From the NCBI GenBank assembly GCA_016165875.1, contig JABBOT010000005.1, positions 26,809,368 through 26,873,367 on the forward strand: DNA of 64,000 nt. The letters run 5' to 3'. The DNA comes from Acanthopleura granulata. Taxonomy: Eukaryota; Mollusca; Polyplacophora; Chitonida; Chitonidae. The notes beneath the pieces are model-generated. The model saw only the letters and a program-made list of their open reading frames with translations. It had not been told where the DNA came from and did no database searches. Position numbers and translations under genes: made by a program. The number at the start of each line of letters is the position of its first letter. Within the stretch, counting starts at the first letter, position 1. This document shows positions 36,551-48,420 of the stretch, one piece after another.

Positions 36551-37388
36551 GGGAAGTATGTGTTTGGTTATTGGATGTACGTCCATGATGAGGTCTCATT
36601 ATTCTTATAGATTTACTTTGTACTTCAGGAATCTCCATTATTGTTCTCGTGGTGTTTGCTTTTAACTGCTCTTCAAGGATTTGTCATTGTACAACCCACA
36701 GGAGCTACGATATGATATGCCAGACCGCCCCATGTTAGAAGATAGATAGTGCAGATTGAATCCTACTGGTGTGGTATTGATAAGAAAATAAGACATTACT
36801 CAGCGTTCAAACATGGCAGACAAATGGTTCTGTGTTGCAAAATGATCATCTCCTGGTAAACACCATGCTTATTACGAGCCAACAAATTTGTTTGTCATTT
36901 GACAGTCATACCTCGAGTATTTGTCGCTTAACACCGTCAGCACCTTTAGCAAGCTCCTTTGATTTTTCCGAGACCAGTTGTATAGCGGAAAGGTGCTAAT
37001 TGCGCAAATTAACCGTCAGAATATCACAGTGTTAAGTTTTTCTTGTACGAGTCTTTTCTTCTTGTTGACTAAGACGTATTCTTTGCAGGCTTTGTGCATC
37101 CGGCCCAGAGTATCTTTTTTGTTTTGTTTTCTAGTGCGTTATAAAATACTGGGATTTCTTTCCATGAGTATGTTTTTCAAATCACCTCTTCCAAATTACT
37201 TATTTTTAATATCAGCTTTTCTTTCTGTCTGTAGTGAAATGTCTTGGATGTGCAAAACGTTACGTTATTGGATGCATTAAAACATGGTAATAAAATTTCA
37301 CCACTTGTTGCTCGAATAACACATCGATTAACCCAAAAACGAAAACCAGTGTAACTTCTTAGAATGGAAGTTTCCTGACGTTTGTAAG
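36551..37388. other. intergenic or intronic, nothing recognised
   Basis: The 100-codon hydrophobic plus frame at 36978-37280 has no signal-peptide logic or family match that I can defend. Confidence 0.45.
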
Positions 37389-37661
37389 TTATTTATTTAT
37401 TTATTTGATGTGTGTTTTAAGCCGCACTCAAGAATATTTAACTTCTACGTCGGCGGCCAACAATATGGTGGGAGAAAAGCGAGGAAGAGCCGCGGGGGAA
37501 ACCCACGACCTCCCGCAGGCTGCTGTCAATCCTCCCCACGTGCGGACGGAAAGGAAGCCAGGATGAACTGGATTTGAACTCACAACGACCGCAGTGGTGA
37601 GAGGCTTCTGTGTCACTACGCTGCACTAGCTTGCTAACCAACTGAGCCACCGAGGCCCCCC
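37389..37661 (-). mobile_element. SINE family 1, full length with tRNA-like head
   Basis: Minus-strand copy. The head GGGGGGCCTCGGTGGCTCAG is followed by TTGGTTAGCAAGCTAG (A-box region), then GAGTTCAAATCC (B-box). The core 'cgtgggtttcccccgcgg' follows, and the tail complement is TTATTTATTTATTTGATGTG. A weak AAGTT(T)AT similarity flanks both ends but is not a convincing duplication. The two overlapping frames here are repeat-derived. Confidence 0.85.
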
Positions 37662-38399
37662 AAGTTTATAATTGTGAATGTGATTAAATAAATAAATACC
37701 CAATCGAATAAGGTCACATCTCTTTATTTTATTAATATATAGATATCTCTGTTATACATGTACTGGGAAGGCCACGTTGAAATACTCTCATTTATTTATA
37801 GACAATACAGTTTGAACCACCAATATTACAGAAGAACACCTATATCCACTTGAGAGCAAACACCTGCTAATTGAAGGTACATATTAAGAAATTAATACAG
37901 TTTTAAATTTTAACTTTTGCTACAAGTTAGCGTCCATAGTATTCCTACCAGAACGCGAGCGATTGCAATGGGAGCCCGACGGGCTGCAAAACAAAGTCAA
38001 AATCGTAGAGAAACACAGAGGTTTTTCTGTGACGTTACAGTGTTTATGTTCTACCCAAGTGGTTTTTGGGCACACATGATAGCACTTTTCAAAAACAAAG
38101 GAGCACACGGCTTTAAACCCCTTTATGAAAGGCGGGAAGGAGTTTTACGAGTTTCGGAAAATCAGAATTGAAACAATTTTGCCATTTAAATTAGACCGCT
38201 CACACCGGATGTTGCAGGAAACTAACAATTGCTTGTTTCAAAAATTTTGCAATAGGCATGTTGGTATGCCTAAAGGACATTTAAGCATGTAAAACGAATG
38301 TATTTACATACATGCATATTCTTCGTCATAAGGACGTTTTCTTCCAGTATTTTGAAGCAGGGCTAGTCCATGCTACCAAAAATCTACCGCCACTGAAGC
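37662..38399. other. intergenic or intronic, nothing recognised
   Basis: The 84-codon plus frame at 37917-38171 is overlapped by an antisense frame and has no domain. Confidence 0.45.
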
Positions 38400-38636
38400 A
38401 TCATGCCGAAGACACGAGACATGACACCCCAACCTCTCACATTTTAGTGACGCCTGGCCGACGAGTGCTGTTTCTTCTCTCTAGCCTCTCAGTGCTCCGC
38501 GCCAAGCAAGGCAGCAGGCGGTACAGTTTTTGGCTTGGCTTGGTCTTTGGTGTGAATCGACCCGGAATTGAACTCGGATCTCCCGACCTTGAGGCTGACG
38601 CTCTAGCATAAGGCCACTGAGGTCTGTGACACAGGT
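38400..38636 (-). mobile_element. SINE family 3 (tRNA-like head)
   Basis: On the minus strand: AGTGGCCTTATGCTAGAGCG (A-box region), CGAGTTCAATTCCGGG (B-box), then a body with 'ggcttggcttgg' (plus-strand sense), 'cctctcagtgctccgcgccaagcaaggcagcagg' and 'atgccgaagacacgagacatgacacccc'. The body differs from families 1 and 2. Both frames overlapping it are repeat-derived. Confidence 0.7.
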
Positions 38637-39860
38637 ATATTTTGTTTCCAACATTGTGTAGCAGAGTATGAAATGCCCAATGCATCACTGTTATCATTCT
38701 TGCCAAATTCTAAACGTGCAAAGATGTCACCTGCCCGTCGGTTCATGATCACATACACTCAAACCATTCATGCCACATTCACACTGTCCCACTTCCTTGT
38801 CAATATCCATAATGTTTCTTCACCTTGCTGTCTCTACTTGCCTTTTAAATCGGAAAGTTTCTCATTTTACAATGTAAATATTTTGCTTTCTAACTGACTG
38901 GATGTTTTGACTGGTCAAACTTCTGATGACCGGAAATGATTCCTGGCCAAACAACAAATACTAAGGGGAAGTGAACATACAAGCTTATGAGGAGCATACA
39001 CCAGTAAGACCCAATCTAACTGAGCAAGCCCATTGTCGTATTACAGGTTATTAATGGTAGAGATCTAGTTCTTCGAATGTCTGAGTTCAGACACAACTCT
39101 TTTTAGCCTCACAGTATTGAATCATCGAGGTCAAATTAAGCCCTCACCCCAATTCATCTCCAGATATTGGCCTCAACGAACCATTAAGGCAAACACGTCA
39201 AAACCTTAGAGACAGGGGTGGGAAAACGTCATTCTGTGTCACTCAACACTAATCCTCTCCCAGCGCAAAAGCTACGGTGCTCAGTACTGTAATACTGCAG
39301 TGTGAGACCGGATACAATATCCCCTTCTGTACTTGGAATAGCATTTTTAGTGAAAATCTTTTGGTAAGTTCTTCGTCTACGTTTACATTCAACAAAACTA
39401 ATATACAAAAACAAAGACCACCAGCCTTCAACCCAATAATTGACTGAGTCTCTCGAACAGCAGGGCAAAGGCCTTTAAGCAAATTAGGTCGCCAACATTG
39501 ATCTGAAATGCTTATAACTCTATTACCGTTAACTCCGTCACACCCAAAGGTAGTCATGAGCGGTGAATGGGACATATTAAGCAATTATGGTAATCTTACC
39601 TGGGGTTAACTGATGAAGAATTAACTGCCATTAACATCGTAAACAAAGAGAGCTGGCTCTGCCATTGAAACCTCTTATGTGGGAAGTCGTCCCAAAAGCC
39701 GCCCTCCACGCATAAAACTGCCCGCCAGTAAGTGTAAAAATTGTTGAATACTACACCAACCTCCAGTAATCAAAAGAAACAAAGCCATATACATAAAAAA
39801 TCTACTGTATAGAAACTACTACATATCAGAATGGTACCACGAGAGATGTTCGTTGTCTTG
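38637..39860. other. intergenic or intronic, nothing recognised
   Basis: Minus-strand frames at 39229-39584 overlap in two phases and show no family signature. Confidence 0.45.
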
Positions 39861-40045
39861 TTTACTTATTTCATTAGAGTTTTACGCCGTGCTTAAGAAT
39901 AGTTCACTTATGCGAAGCATTATGGTGGGGGGAAATCGGGCAGGACCTGGGATAAGCTCACGACCATCCGCAAGTTGCTGGCGAACCTTTCCACGTACGG
40001 CTGGAGAAGCTGGCATGAGCTGGACTTGAATCCCTCGGTTTGAGG
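39861..40045 (-). mobile_element. SINE family 1, head missing
   Basis: The plus strand shows the tail complement 'cttatttcattagag', then 'tttacgccgtgcttaagaatag', 'gcattatggtggggggaaatcgggcagg', 'cacgaccatccgcaagttgctgg' and 'ggcatgagctggacttgaat'. Confidence 0.8.
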
Positions 40046-40862
40046 AGGACAACTCTTAGTCATGGATTATGCTCCTTTATGGGGAAGATGAGGTAATATA
40101 AGAGGTACACCCGAAATTACACATCACGTTAATATATTGCTCTTGGAAGCAGAAAATGTAGATGTTTCTTGATGCTCATTTTGTAACACGTTAATTCTCG
40201 TTCGCTGAAGCTGCAGTAACAGATTAGGTCACCGCATTCCCAGAGAGCACAACGTTCCTTCATCCAGTGGAGGTCGTACACCACAGACACGCACTGCCCC
40301 ACTTACCCATTCAGGTCAATTGATTTTCTTGTGACTGGTGTGCATAAGAACATAGGGGCTACACGACCGGAACAATATGTGACAAGCTCATTGATCGGAC
40401 GGGCCCCTCCGATAGCCTGTGCACGAAAATTGTGCACAGAAACGAACACTGAGCCTGTGAAGCTGTGGGAAGGTTCTATTCACTTGCACACAAGAGACAG
40501 CTTCACATTAGCCGCATTTGAATTTCACATAAGAGAAATTCAATAGTGTTCTGCAGCACTGGTTTGGTAGCGTTAGTTGATTGTTTATGACGTTCTTCGG
40601 GGATCAGTTGCCGATTCACCACATTCAACAGTTTCATGTCTGCTTCTGTATTGGAGAAATCTCCAGTGACCATAGCCACATTCTGTGCCATGTTTGGGTG
40701 TGACTTCATGTCGGCAGCTGCCACAGACGCCCACCAACTTTATCATTTATACACAATAGTTGCTGCTTAAATTAAACATATTGTTAACCGCTAAATTGGA
40801 ATTGATTCCCAAAGAAGTTTTCGAGGTGTTCTAGAAATACAATACACAACACTTATCAACAG
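40046..40862. other. intergenic or intronic, nothing recognised
   Basis: No supported gene. The frames at 40331-40546 (plus) and 40503-40724 (minus) overlap and have no domain. Confidence 0.45.
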
Positions 40863-40998
40863 AATAAATAGCAAATGATCGCCATGTTATCCTTAGAGTG
40901 TAAATGTAACCTCATTTAGGAGCTCTCCTACAATAAATAACAAATGATCGCCATGTTATCCTTAGAGTGTAAATGTAACCTCATTTAGGAGCTCTCCT
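40863..40998 (+). repeat. recent tandem duplication, 69-bp unit, two copies
   Basis: Units start at 40863 and 40932 (AATAAATAGCAAATGATCGC and AATAAATAACAAATGATCGC). Both continue through 'ccatgttatccttagagtg' to 'gagctctcct'. I see a single substitution, so the duplication is young or is kept uniform by gene conversion. Confidence 0.9.
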
Positions 40999-41789
40999 TT
41001 ACCATCGGTATTAAACAACGTCGAGTGGTTTCAAAGTTAAGAGTACTTGATTAGGCATAAACATTTGGGAGAGAAAAAATGAAACACAACTTCAGATACC
41101 CAACTCATTTCTCTGTCACGGCGAAGTTCGTCTGCACATGGTCGTCATTAAATGGTCCTGTTCGTGTTGGTCAACGCCTGCGTGAGTGTTAGGGAAGATA
41201 CCCAACATAGCCGTGTCTTTTCATTTGAAACAGATTCTTTCCTGTCTATGATGGTTAACATTTCTTTAATAAATCCGTTCTCGTTACCGGGTAAGAAAAT
41301 ATTATGCAACGAAATTATCTCATTCTCAGGGAATGAATGTTCCGAGGAGATTTTGTGGCCAAATTATTTTGCAGCAAGTAATACATAAAAGACTGGTATC
41401 CGTGTTCAGTTACTTCGTTTTAACCGTTGAAAACCTCAAAATCCAAATTATTTCATGGATGCCACACTATATACTATAAAACCATCAGCGACAATAAAGA
41501 GCTGATAAGTGACATCCAACCAGTGATTTGCCAAACCCTCTATGGCTTACACAATATGGGTACTCCTTGGGAACTGTCCGTCAATGTCATATCACGATGG
41601 TGCAATTCCATCTATTCTGGTTTTAAAAGTAGTGAGTTTTTAAATATATTTTATCATAGCTCTACCTACACTTTTTGTGTATGTATAATTTGTGGCTGAC
41701 TTCATGTTCACTTTAAGACATGGTTACATTCTCCAATGCCCATGCACTACATATATTTTCAGAAATCTGTTACCTGCATATTTTTATGC
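40999..41789. other. intergenic or intronic, nothing recognised
   Basis: Two short plus frames (41152-41388 and 41427-41699) have no domain. Confidence 0.45.
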
Positions 41790-42240
41790 AATCTCGGCCA
41801 TGCTTATAAATCAACAGCGATCGGGCTGAGAAGGGCAACCCATAATTAGCCATTGTGATGGCCGAGAAGATGTGGACATCACCTGCTCTCTAATTACCCA
41901 TATGTCATTACAGAGCGAGTAACGAAGACCGTTGGCCCACGGGACAGTCACAGATTAATTATGTTTACTTAGTATCAGTGGGCTGGCATTTGCCTTAATG
42001 TATTGACTGATCACATGTTATATGTGTAACCTGAAGCCTTGGACGAGGCTGACAAATAGTCACATGGTGCTTCGCAATCCTACAAGCCACTGTCATGACT
42101 GCAAACGTTATGTTGAACCGCCGTAGGACGTCTTATCCGATCATCTTCTATTGACAGAGCCATTAGCGTATAAGCTCAGTTATGCTATAGCATCACCACG
42201 TCCATTGCTGAGTTAACAATTAATGCAACAGAGCCTTTTC
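41790..42240. promoter_or_regulatory. candidate regulatory non-coding block
   Basis: No coding frame. It contains several TAATTA/ATTA cores (CATAATTAGCC, TCTAATTACCC, GATTAATTATG, CAATTAATGC) and an E-box CATATG. Composition is more balanced than the surroundings. Inferred only from motif density. Confidence 0.25.
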
Positions 42241-42391
42241 AGCGTTACAGTTGCAATCTGGGTGTCAATAATAACCACTGGCAATCTAATCTTCACAATA
42301 CCATTCCCTTCTGATGTCAAAGATTTTTAAGTCTCTTTAATACACGTTGTAATAGACGTAAAAATTAGGCTGTCTTTTTTTTTCGACAGCA
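42241..42391. other. short unassigned stretch
   Basis: Includes a small hairpin, GCTGTC...GACAGC (about 42369-42390), around a T run. Confidence 0.4.
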
Positions 42392-42440
42392 AGTTGTTCA
42401 ACGCTATACTCAAGAATATTCCACTTATACTACGACCGTG
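42392..42440 (-). mobile_element. SINE family 1, 3' fragment
   Basis: The plus strand shows 'gttgttcaacgctatactcaagaatattccacttatactacgacc', the complement of the conserved 3' block. Confidence 0.65.
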
Positions 42441-42544
42441 AGTAAAATGTAAGTAGAACAACGGAGCTGTACGGATTAACCAGCAACATTTGGCAGATTA
42501 CTGACAAACAAACACATACATCAAGGATGACAGTATGTTTTGAC

Positions 42545-42725
42545 GGATGTAAGGCTGCACAAACGGCCATATGGGTGTCACCAACTGGCCCTTAAAGTCC
42601 GGCGATCTGACAAAGAGACAATTTCCAAAATTTCCTGTCCAGTCGTGAACCCGCATCTCGTGTGTCCTAGCCATTCAGACATATCCGTCCTGTCGACTCA
42701 GCCACGAATTGTAGATGTGTACACT
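42545..42725 (-). mobile_element. SINE family 2, copy 2
   Basis: On the minus strand: CGTGGCTGAGTCGACAGGAC (A-box region), ACACACGAGATGCGGGTTCA (B-box), CAGGAAATTTTGG, and GGCCGTTTGTGC near the end. The same order of blocks occurs at 26560-26738. Confidence 0.7.
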
Positions 42726-43798
42726 CGGTGTAATCAACATCATTGATGGCATACCTTACGCCAGTGTTTTTCTACTGGTTAGATTTACAGTTCTGTCGTC
42801 TTGCTCTTTGTAAACTTCAAAACATATTAAGAAGCTATATTTCCGACATGTTACTGTTGATTTCAAAGTACTGAAGTAACACGGAATATGAAGATGATTG
42901 AGTTTTTGATGAGTGGAGAAGCCGGTATAAAGGAGTAAAACACAGGCTTTTTGAGAAGTATCTGGTGGACTTTTAAACCTGCTTACCACCTCGTATGGAG
43001 GAAGGAGATTTACTTATAATTTACTTATAATTAATTCTGTGATTTACAGCTGGTCAAGATTTTATACTAGCACAAATAAAAAGTCAATGCAGAATGAATT
43101 CAACATTTATATACATTTACTAACACGGATCGGTTCTAGTCCCATTCACTGCTATACACACCTTTAAGAATGTCAAGTACTTTTTACATTTATTTTTAAC
43201 AATTTTAAATGTGATATATATTAAATTCGCTGTTGAAAACTAGGCCGGGACATTTGTGCTTTCAGGATTTTTAAGTTACGGTAAGTGACAGCAGTAAACA
43301 TTAGAAGATATTCTGAGAGCGCGAATCTCCGTTAAAGTGAAATGTACAAATTTTCACGGAAGAAAGGAGGCAACAATGATCTGAAATTCTGTCCTATCTG
43401 TTTTATTACTAAAGAATCTTTAAAATCAACCATAGATCGGCGTTCCAATCCGGATTACCGCTGTGATGCACTTGCATGGTTTATAGCCACAGGTCAACTG
43501 TTCTGTGCACAAAATTACCTTCAAATCTGCGTAATCGCTTCCACAGAGCTGACGACAAAGGTGAAAACACACTAATAAACATAGGCATAAAGATCACACC
43601 ATTTACGTAGGTATTTGAAAAATAGAAATTCTTCCAAGTTGTGTGATGCCAGTGTCTGTGTTTTATTAAAGATAAGTTGATCTTGGTATTGTATGTAACG
43701 TTTGCTCTGGCGGAAACGTACCGGTTATCCTTTTATCCGGGTTAAAAACTCATTGTCAGGTTTATCAGGATACCCACCAGACCATTAGAGGTCAGCAT
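42726..43798. other. intergenic or intronic, nothing recognised
   Basis: The plus frame at 43342-43575 has CPIC and Cys/His residues but no complete zinc-finger spacing. Not called. Confidence 0.45.
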
Positions 43799-44036
43799 AT
43801 TTATTTATTTATTTATTTGATTGGTGTTTTATGGCCCACTCAAGAATGTTTTATTTATACGATAGTGGCCAGAATCATGGTGGGTGGATACAGAGCATAG
43901 CCCGAGGGAAACCGACGACCATCCGCAATTGCTGAGAGACCTTTCCAAGTACGACCGGAGGAAGGCAGCATTTGAGTTAAGAATGAACTCAAAGTGACTG
44001 CATTGTTGGGTGGCTCTTGAGTCATTATGCTGTACA
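43799..44036 (-). mobile_element. SINE family 1
   Basis: The tail complement, four TTTA repeats with GATTGGTGTTTTA, begins at about 43799. 'cactcaagaatgtttta', 'ggccagaatcatggtgggtgg', 'accgacgaccatccgcaattgctg' and 'aatgaactcaaagtgactgca' follow. The head is degraded. Two frames here are repeat-derived. Confidence 0.85.
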
Positions 44037-47000
44037 TTATGTGATGACCTTTCTTTGTAAACTGTCCCAAGACTAGATCTTGTGCGTCTCCGTGCCTTCA
44101 CCCTGTACTTTAATATTAGAGACTTATAATAGAGACGCTGCTTGGTTAATCGAGATCAACCATACTTTTCTTAGACGAGATATGCATTAGAACAGGTGTG
44201 TGAAATAAATTATGTTTGGAGTGTGGAAGAAAATGCAATGGACTTCGAACGAAAATGTATGCTTCATCTGACTTAGCTAAGCAGTGTCTCTGTGGCGAAT
44301 AGTAAAGTACAGGGTCAAGTCACACCGACGTGCAGGATCTACCCAAGATTTTTTGTTGCATGCTGTACATGTCCACGGTAAATTCTGGTCGACCCGTCTG
44401 GCTGGCTGTAACAAAGACACATGTGAAAGACTCCGTAAAATTCGAATCGAGTCCTTCAGACAAAACTTTTCCCACTGCTCTCTTTTGACTAGGAAATCAG
44501 TTCAATATGTCTTTGCATATTCAGAATATAAGTCAAGAAGTGATGACGATGGTAAGAAAATATACTTCTGGTGGCCCAAAATACTATTGTTATGTACGTA
44601 AGCGTAACCTGTACATAACCTGTAAGCGATGCCAAACCCATAGAAGCCAAATGTAATCATCCACAGGTTTGATATTTGTCTTCTGTACGGCCTGTGTCAC
44701 GTTGAGGCGTCGCATCGAGCAAACTGCTCAACTGATACACACCTACGTATGATCATTTAAGCCATCAGGCTAGAATGGAGACCAGACTAAGCCATGGCAT
44801 TCTTACGACGAAGAGTCGCTCAGTGTATCTAGGTCTTTCTTATTATGCTTATCCACAAAAATTAACCAGCAGTTTTGCATTATTTTTTTTTCACTTAAAA
44901 ATATGTAAATACTTGGCGTCCTTCGAAAACAAACAAGATGCTAATGTGGTATCTCCGGTTTTCATAATTTCTATTCAATAAATAACGTTTTGAATATTTA
45001 CAGTCTGCCTATGACACTTATGTCTTGTGTGTGTGTGTGTGTGTGGAATTAAGAATATATCTCCACAGCATTAGCTTGACACTGAACGGCCGCTTTAGCG
45101 TCAGCCAAAGGTACAAGAACGTCTGAGGTATGTTTGCATTATTGATTTCCACACATTGTAAGGTCTTTATAAATCAACATGGTGATACATTACTTAACAG
45201 CATGCATGGAGGGAAGAATATCACACATTGCCCTCAGTACCAACGTTCTATAGCGAAACAGCTGCCAATTCCCAAGCAGAAAGATCTATGTTACTTTAAT
45301 GTTGACCCTTAACCTAAGGCGTTTCCAGTGTGGCCAGACACCTTTTCCACCATTATACTCCCTCAGGTGAACATTGGTCCAGGCCGCGTCAGTGCTCATC
45401 AGCTAACGGTTTTGGAGCTAAGTGCTACACCGCTTCATATCTAAACTTGGCCCAGTTGTACACCTCCGGCTCCTTGACAAAGACTTCTAAGCCATCGACT
45501 AGGCCTTCGCCGAGAGCTCTCCATTAACAAATGGCTTTTTATGATTTCCATTAAGATATTGCGTTGGCCCATCCGAAGCGACTCTTTCTTAACACACAGC
45601 GCCTCACGCGTTACATTTAAGATGTACACTAATACAGTGACAGCATTTACTTTGTATGTAAACTCGTGGATAGGTAAATCCATCTGACACTTTCTCAAGC
45701 AGGACTGCGACCTTGGGAAATGACAACGGCTATATACTTTATTGAAATATTGATAACTATTTGGTCTCCCTATAGAAGTTTATTTATATGGTTAATTTTT
45801 GAGAAAATGACATGGACTAAGGCGAGTCTTTCACACGAGGAAACGGTTATTTATGAGGGGGAAAAAGAAAACTAAAGAACATAATGAAAAACCCAAAACA
45901 CAGGAGTTACACAGCAGCTTAGAGAACCCCCACGTCGGATGGTTGCAATCCGGTTAAATGCAATTGGTGTTCGACTATACCATGTTTGTACAATGAGCGG
46001 TTGATCCATCAAAGTGCATTGGATTCCCAAGGGGATATATTCCAGGGATTTTCAAAGAAACTTAGCTTAAACCCCTCTTTTCGTTTTTCCTGTTAGTACA
46101 GTTTAAGTGCTGCCCCTCGGGTATACTGGCAGGTGACGTGGCCCCGTTACTGTGTAATTATTTGATGTCACGCAATGCATAAAAACAAAGCACATATCAT
46201 CAGTTAACCTCATACAAGTTGTTCTTTTCCCTCCGCCGACTGATTTACGTGGTAGTGCGAGAGTTAAATGCTCAGTCTTGTATTTCAAAAATGGCTTGGT
46301 TGAGTTAATGGCAAATCTTGTTCTGTGTTCACGTAATTATATATGTACCCGGAAGACAACGGCGCACCCAACCTACTGGAGTATTCCAACCCACGTAAAT
46401 ATCGTTATCATATTTCAAGCAGTTAACTATAAATGTATTCTATCTGTACTATGTATAGACCTCGTCGGGTTCTGAAGAAGCGGGTACCGGTACCATGAAA
46501 TGATCAAAAGTTGTCAAACATTTCAGATCATGGCAGTGCATACAGATCAAAAACAATATAATAGGTTAATGTTTTGCTCTCTCGCGTTGAGATCATTGCT
46601 ACATTAATCAGGTGAAAGTTCTCCAACAATGGACAAATATTTTATACACAATCCGAAAGAAGCAAACCCAAGTAAGAGAAAATTGATAATGGAATTAACT
46701 TTGCCTATTAATATGGTCACGGCACAATTTATCCTATTGACCAGCCTAATTCCAGAAGTCCGCTAAAAACGGTACAAGGGCTATTTCATAATGTTTGTAG
46801 AATTCAGCAAATTCCACCATACTGACCTTGCATTAATGCAGTTTGTTCCACATTCATGTGGCGAATTACACCGTGTGTAATGCGGATTAATGTGTATGAG
46901 AAGGTCTTTGTATCCCGTGCAGAGTATTATCTCGATATATATTACCTTCTTTCAGTTTCAATATCAAGTCGGCCATTAGACGATTATTTTCTTCTTACTG

Positions 47001-47110
47001 AATGCTGGCCGCTGTCAAGTGTTTAGGGTGCTACCTCAATGGAACTCCGGGTGAGACGTACACGACTGGCACCCAGTCGAGCAGTACCTTGCCTTAATTT
47101 ATTTATCGTT
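44037..47110. other. intergenic or intronic; TG microsatellite
   Basis: No supported gene. (TG)10 lies at 45026-45045. A block at about 46790-46990 has GCATTAATGC, GGATTA and GCCATTAG sites and may be regulatory. The 105-codon plus frame at 44284-44601 has no domain. Confidence 0.45.
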
Positions 47111-47252
47111 GGTCTGTCAGCAACCTACGGGATGTTGTGGGCTTTTCTCGGCTCTGCCCGACTTACCCCCACTATAACACTGGCTGCAGTCGTATATGTG
47201 AAATATTTCTGAGTACGGCGTATAACACCAAATAAATCAATAAATAAATACA
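47111..47252 (+). mobile_element. SINE family 1, 5'-truncated
   Basis: 'ggtctgtcagcaacctacggg', 'ggctctgcccgacttaccccc', 'gtatatgtgaaatatttctgagtacggcg' and the tail CCAAATAAATCAATAAATAAATA are present. It starts within the core. Confidence 0.85.
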
Positions 47253-47794
47253 TATGGTTAGCACAGTTTCCAACAACTACGCAGGTCAAGATTGATAATT
47301 TTGAAATTTCACATACTTCCATTAATAGCAAATGTGCAATCTGTAGACCAAAGCTGATTTATTCTTGAAAATAAAGCTAAAACAAACACATGCAGAACAG
47401 CATGCATACATGTTCTTTCAATGCACATCTATCATGTCTGTTCCAGATTTCATGTTGTGGAGTCATCTTCACTGGGTACATAATACACCTCAGGGTTAAC
47501 GCCCTTCGGTGTATTGTATTCCAGATGACAAGGGGAATGACCGCAATCAATCATTTTGGGGATTCTTTTGGAGATCATCACAATGGTCCTGTTTGATGCG
47601 ATTGAGACGTTCTTGACACATAAACAAGTACACAAAGCTAGACCTAAAAACGAAAGTGTCAATATGTTATACAGTTGCACCATAATTCGGACCTAAGACA
47701 CTCTTGGTCCATGGTTGTAAACATAGCTTTAGTAAAATACGTTTCTTTAGTTTCGCCTATTTCATCTTTATCCACGTTCTGGGGAAGCCGGCGC
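47253..47794. other. intergenic or intronic, nothing recognised
   Basis: No gene is supported between the SINE and the LTR-like copy C. Confidence 0.45.
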
Positions 47795-48420
47795 TCACCG
47801 GGTCAGTGTCTGACCTACATTTTCCCCTCTCTGTACGTTATAGAAAACACTGGAATGCAGTCACGCGTCTCGAGGCTTCCGTGTTATCAGTTTCGTGTCA
47901 TTGTACATGGAGCGTACATTCTGGAAAGATGTAACCATGTTGTAAACATGTTTACGATCAAATCATCCAGAACTTTGTTTACGTTAGTCTATAAATATGA
48001 GCGACAAAGTTGTTAAGATCGCAGCCTTTTACTCAAGTTCATGTCAGAGCAATCATATTTCCTGTCGTCCACTTAGAAGGATTTTGTGGGATTTGGGGAT
48101 ACCGGATTTCATGACATTCGACATTCGTCATTTTGTACTCCTTGTTTCTGTACGTAGCACCTTGTGAGCTTGTGTCTTGCCACTTGCTGTTTTGTTTGAG
48201 ACGTTTTTTTGAAGCTCGCATCGCTCATTGTCTCTGTATGCGATGGCGTACATTTCATCCCAGTTTCCCTGAAAGAGACTTTGTGTATATGTTAGAGGAG
48301 TGAAACAGACATCGCCAGCTCGGCATCACGAACACGACTGAGAAGTTACACCGTCACGGGCAGTTGGATATCATCGACGTGCCATATCCTACTGCTCGGC
48401 TGCTGTGTGCCGACACATCA
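47795..48420 (+). mobile_element. LTR-like interspersed repeat, copy C
   Basis: Opposite orientation to A and B. It shares 'ccgggtcagtgtctgacctacatttt', the palindrome GTAAACATGTTTAC (47942-47955), the TATA-type TATAAATA (47990-47997), 'gtccacttagaaggattttg', and a distal block ending 'cagttggatatcatcgacgtgccatatcctac'. The TGTTACGAA terminus is not recognisable, so the 5' end is truncated or diverged. Homology stops near 48420, well before the end seen in A and B. Confidence 0.6.

Noticed and set aside
37389..37661. Target-site duplication around this SINE (AAGTTTAT-like)
   Set aside because: The match is imperfect and overlaps the simple tail repeat, so chance is likely.
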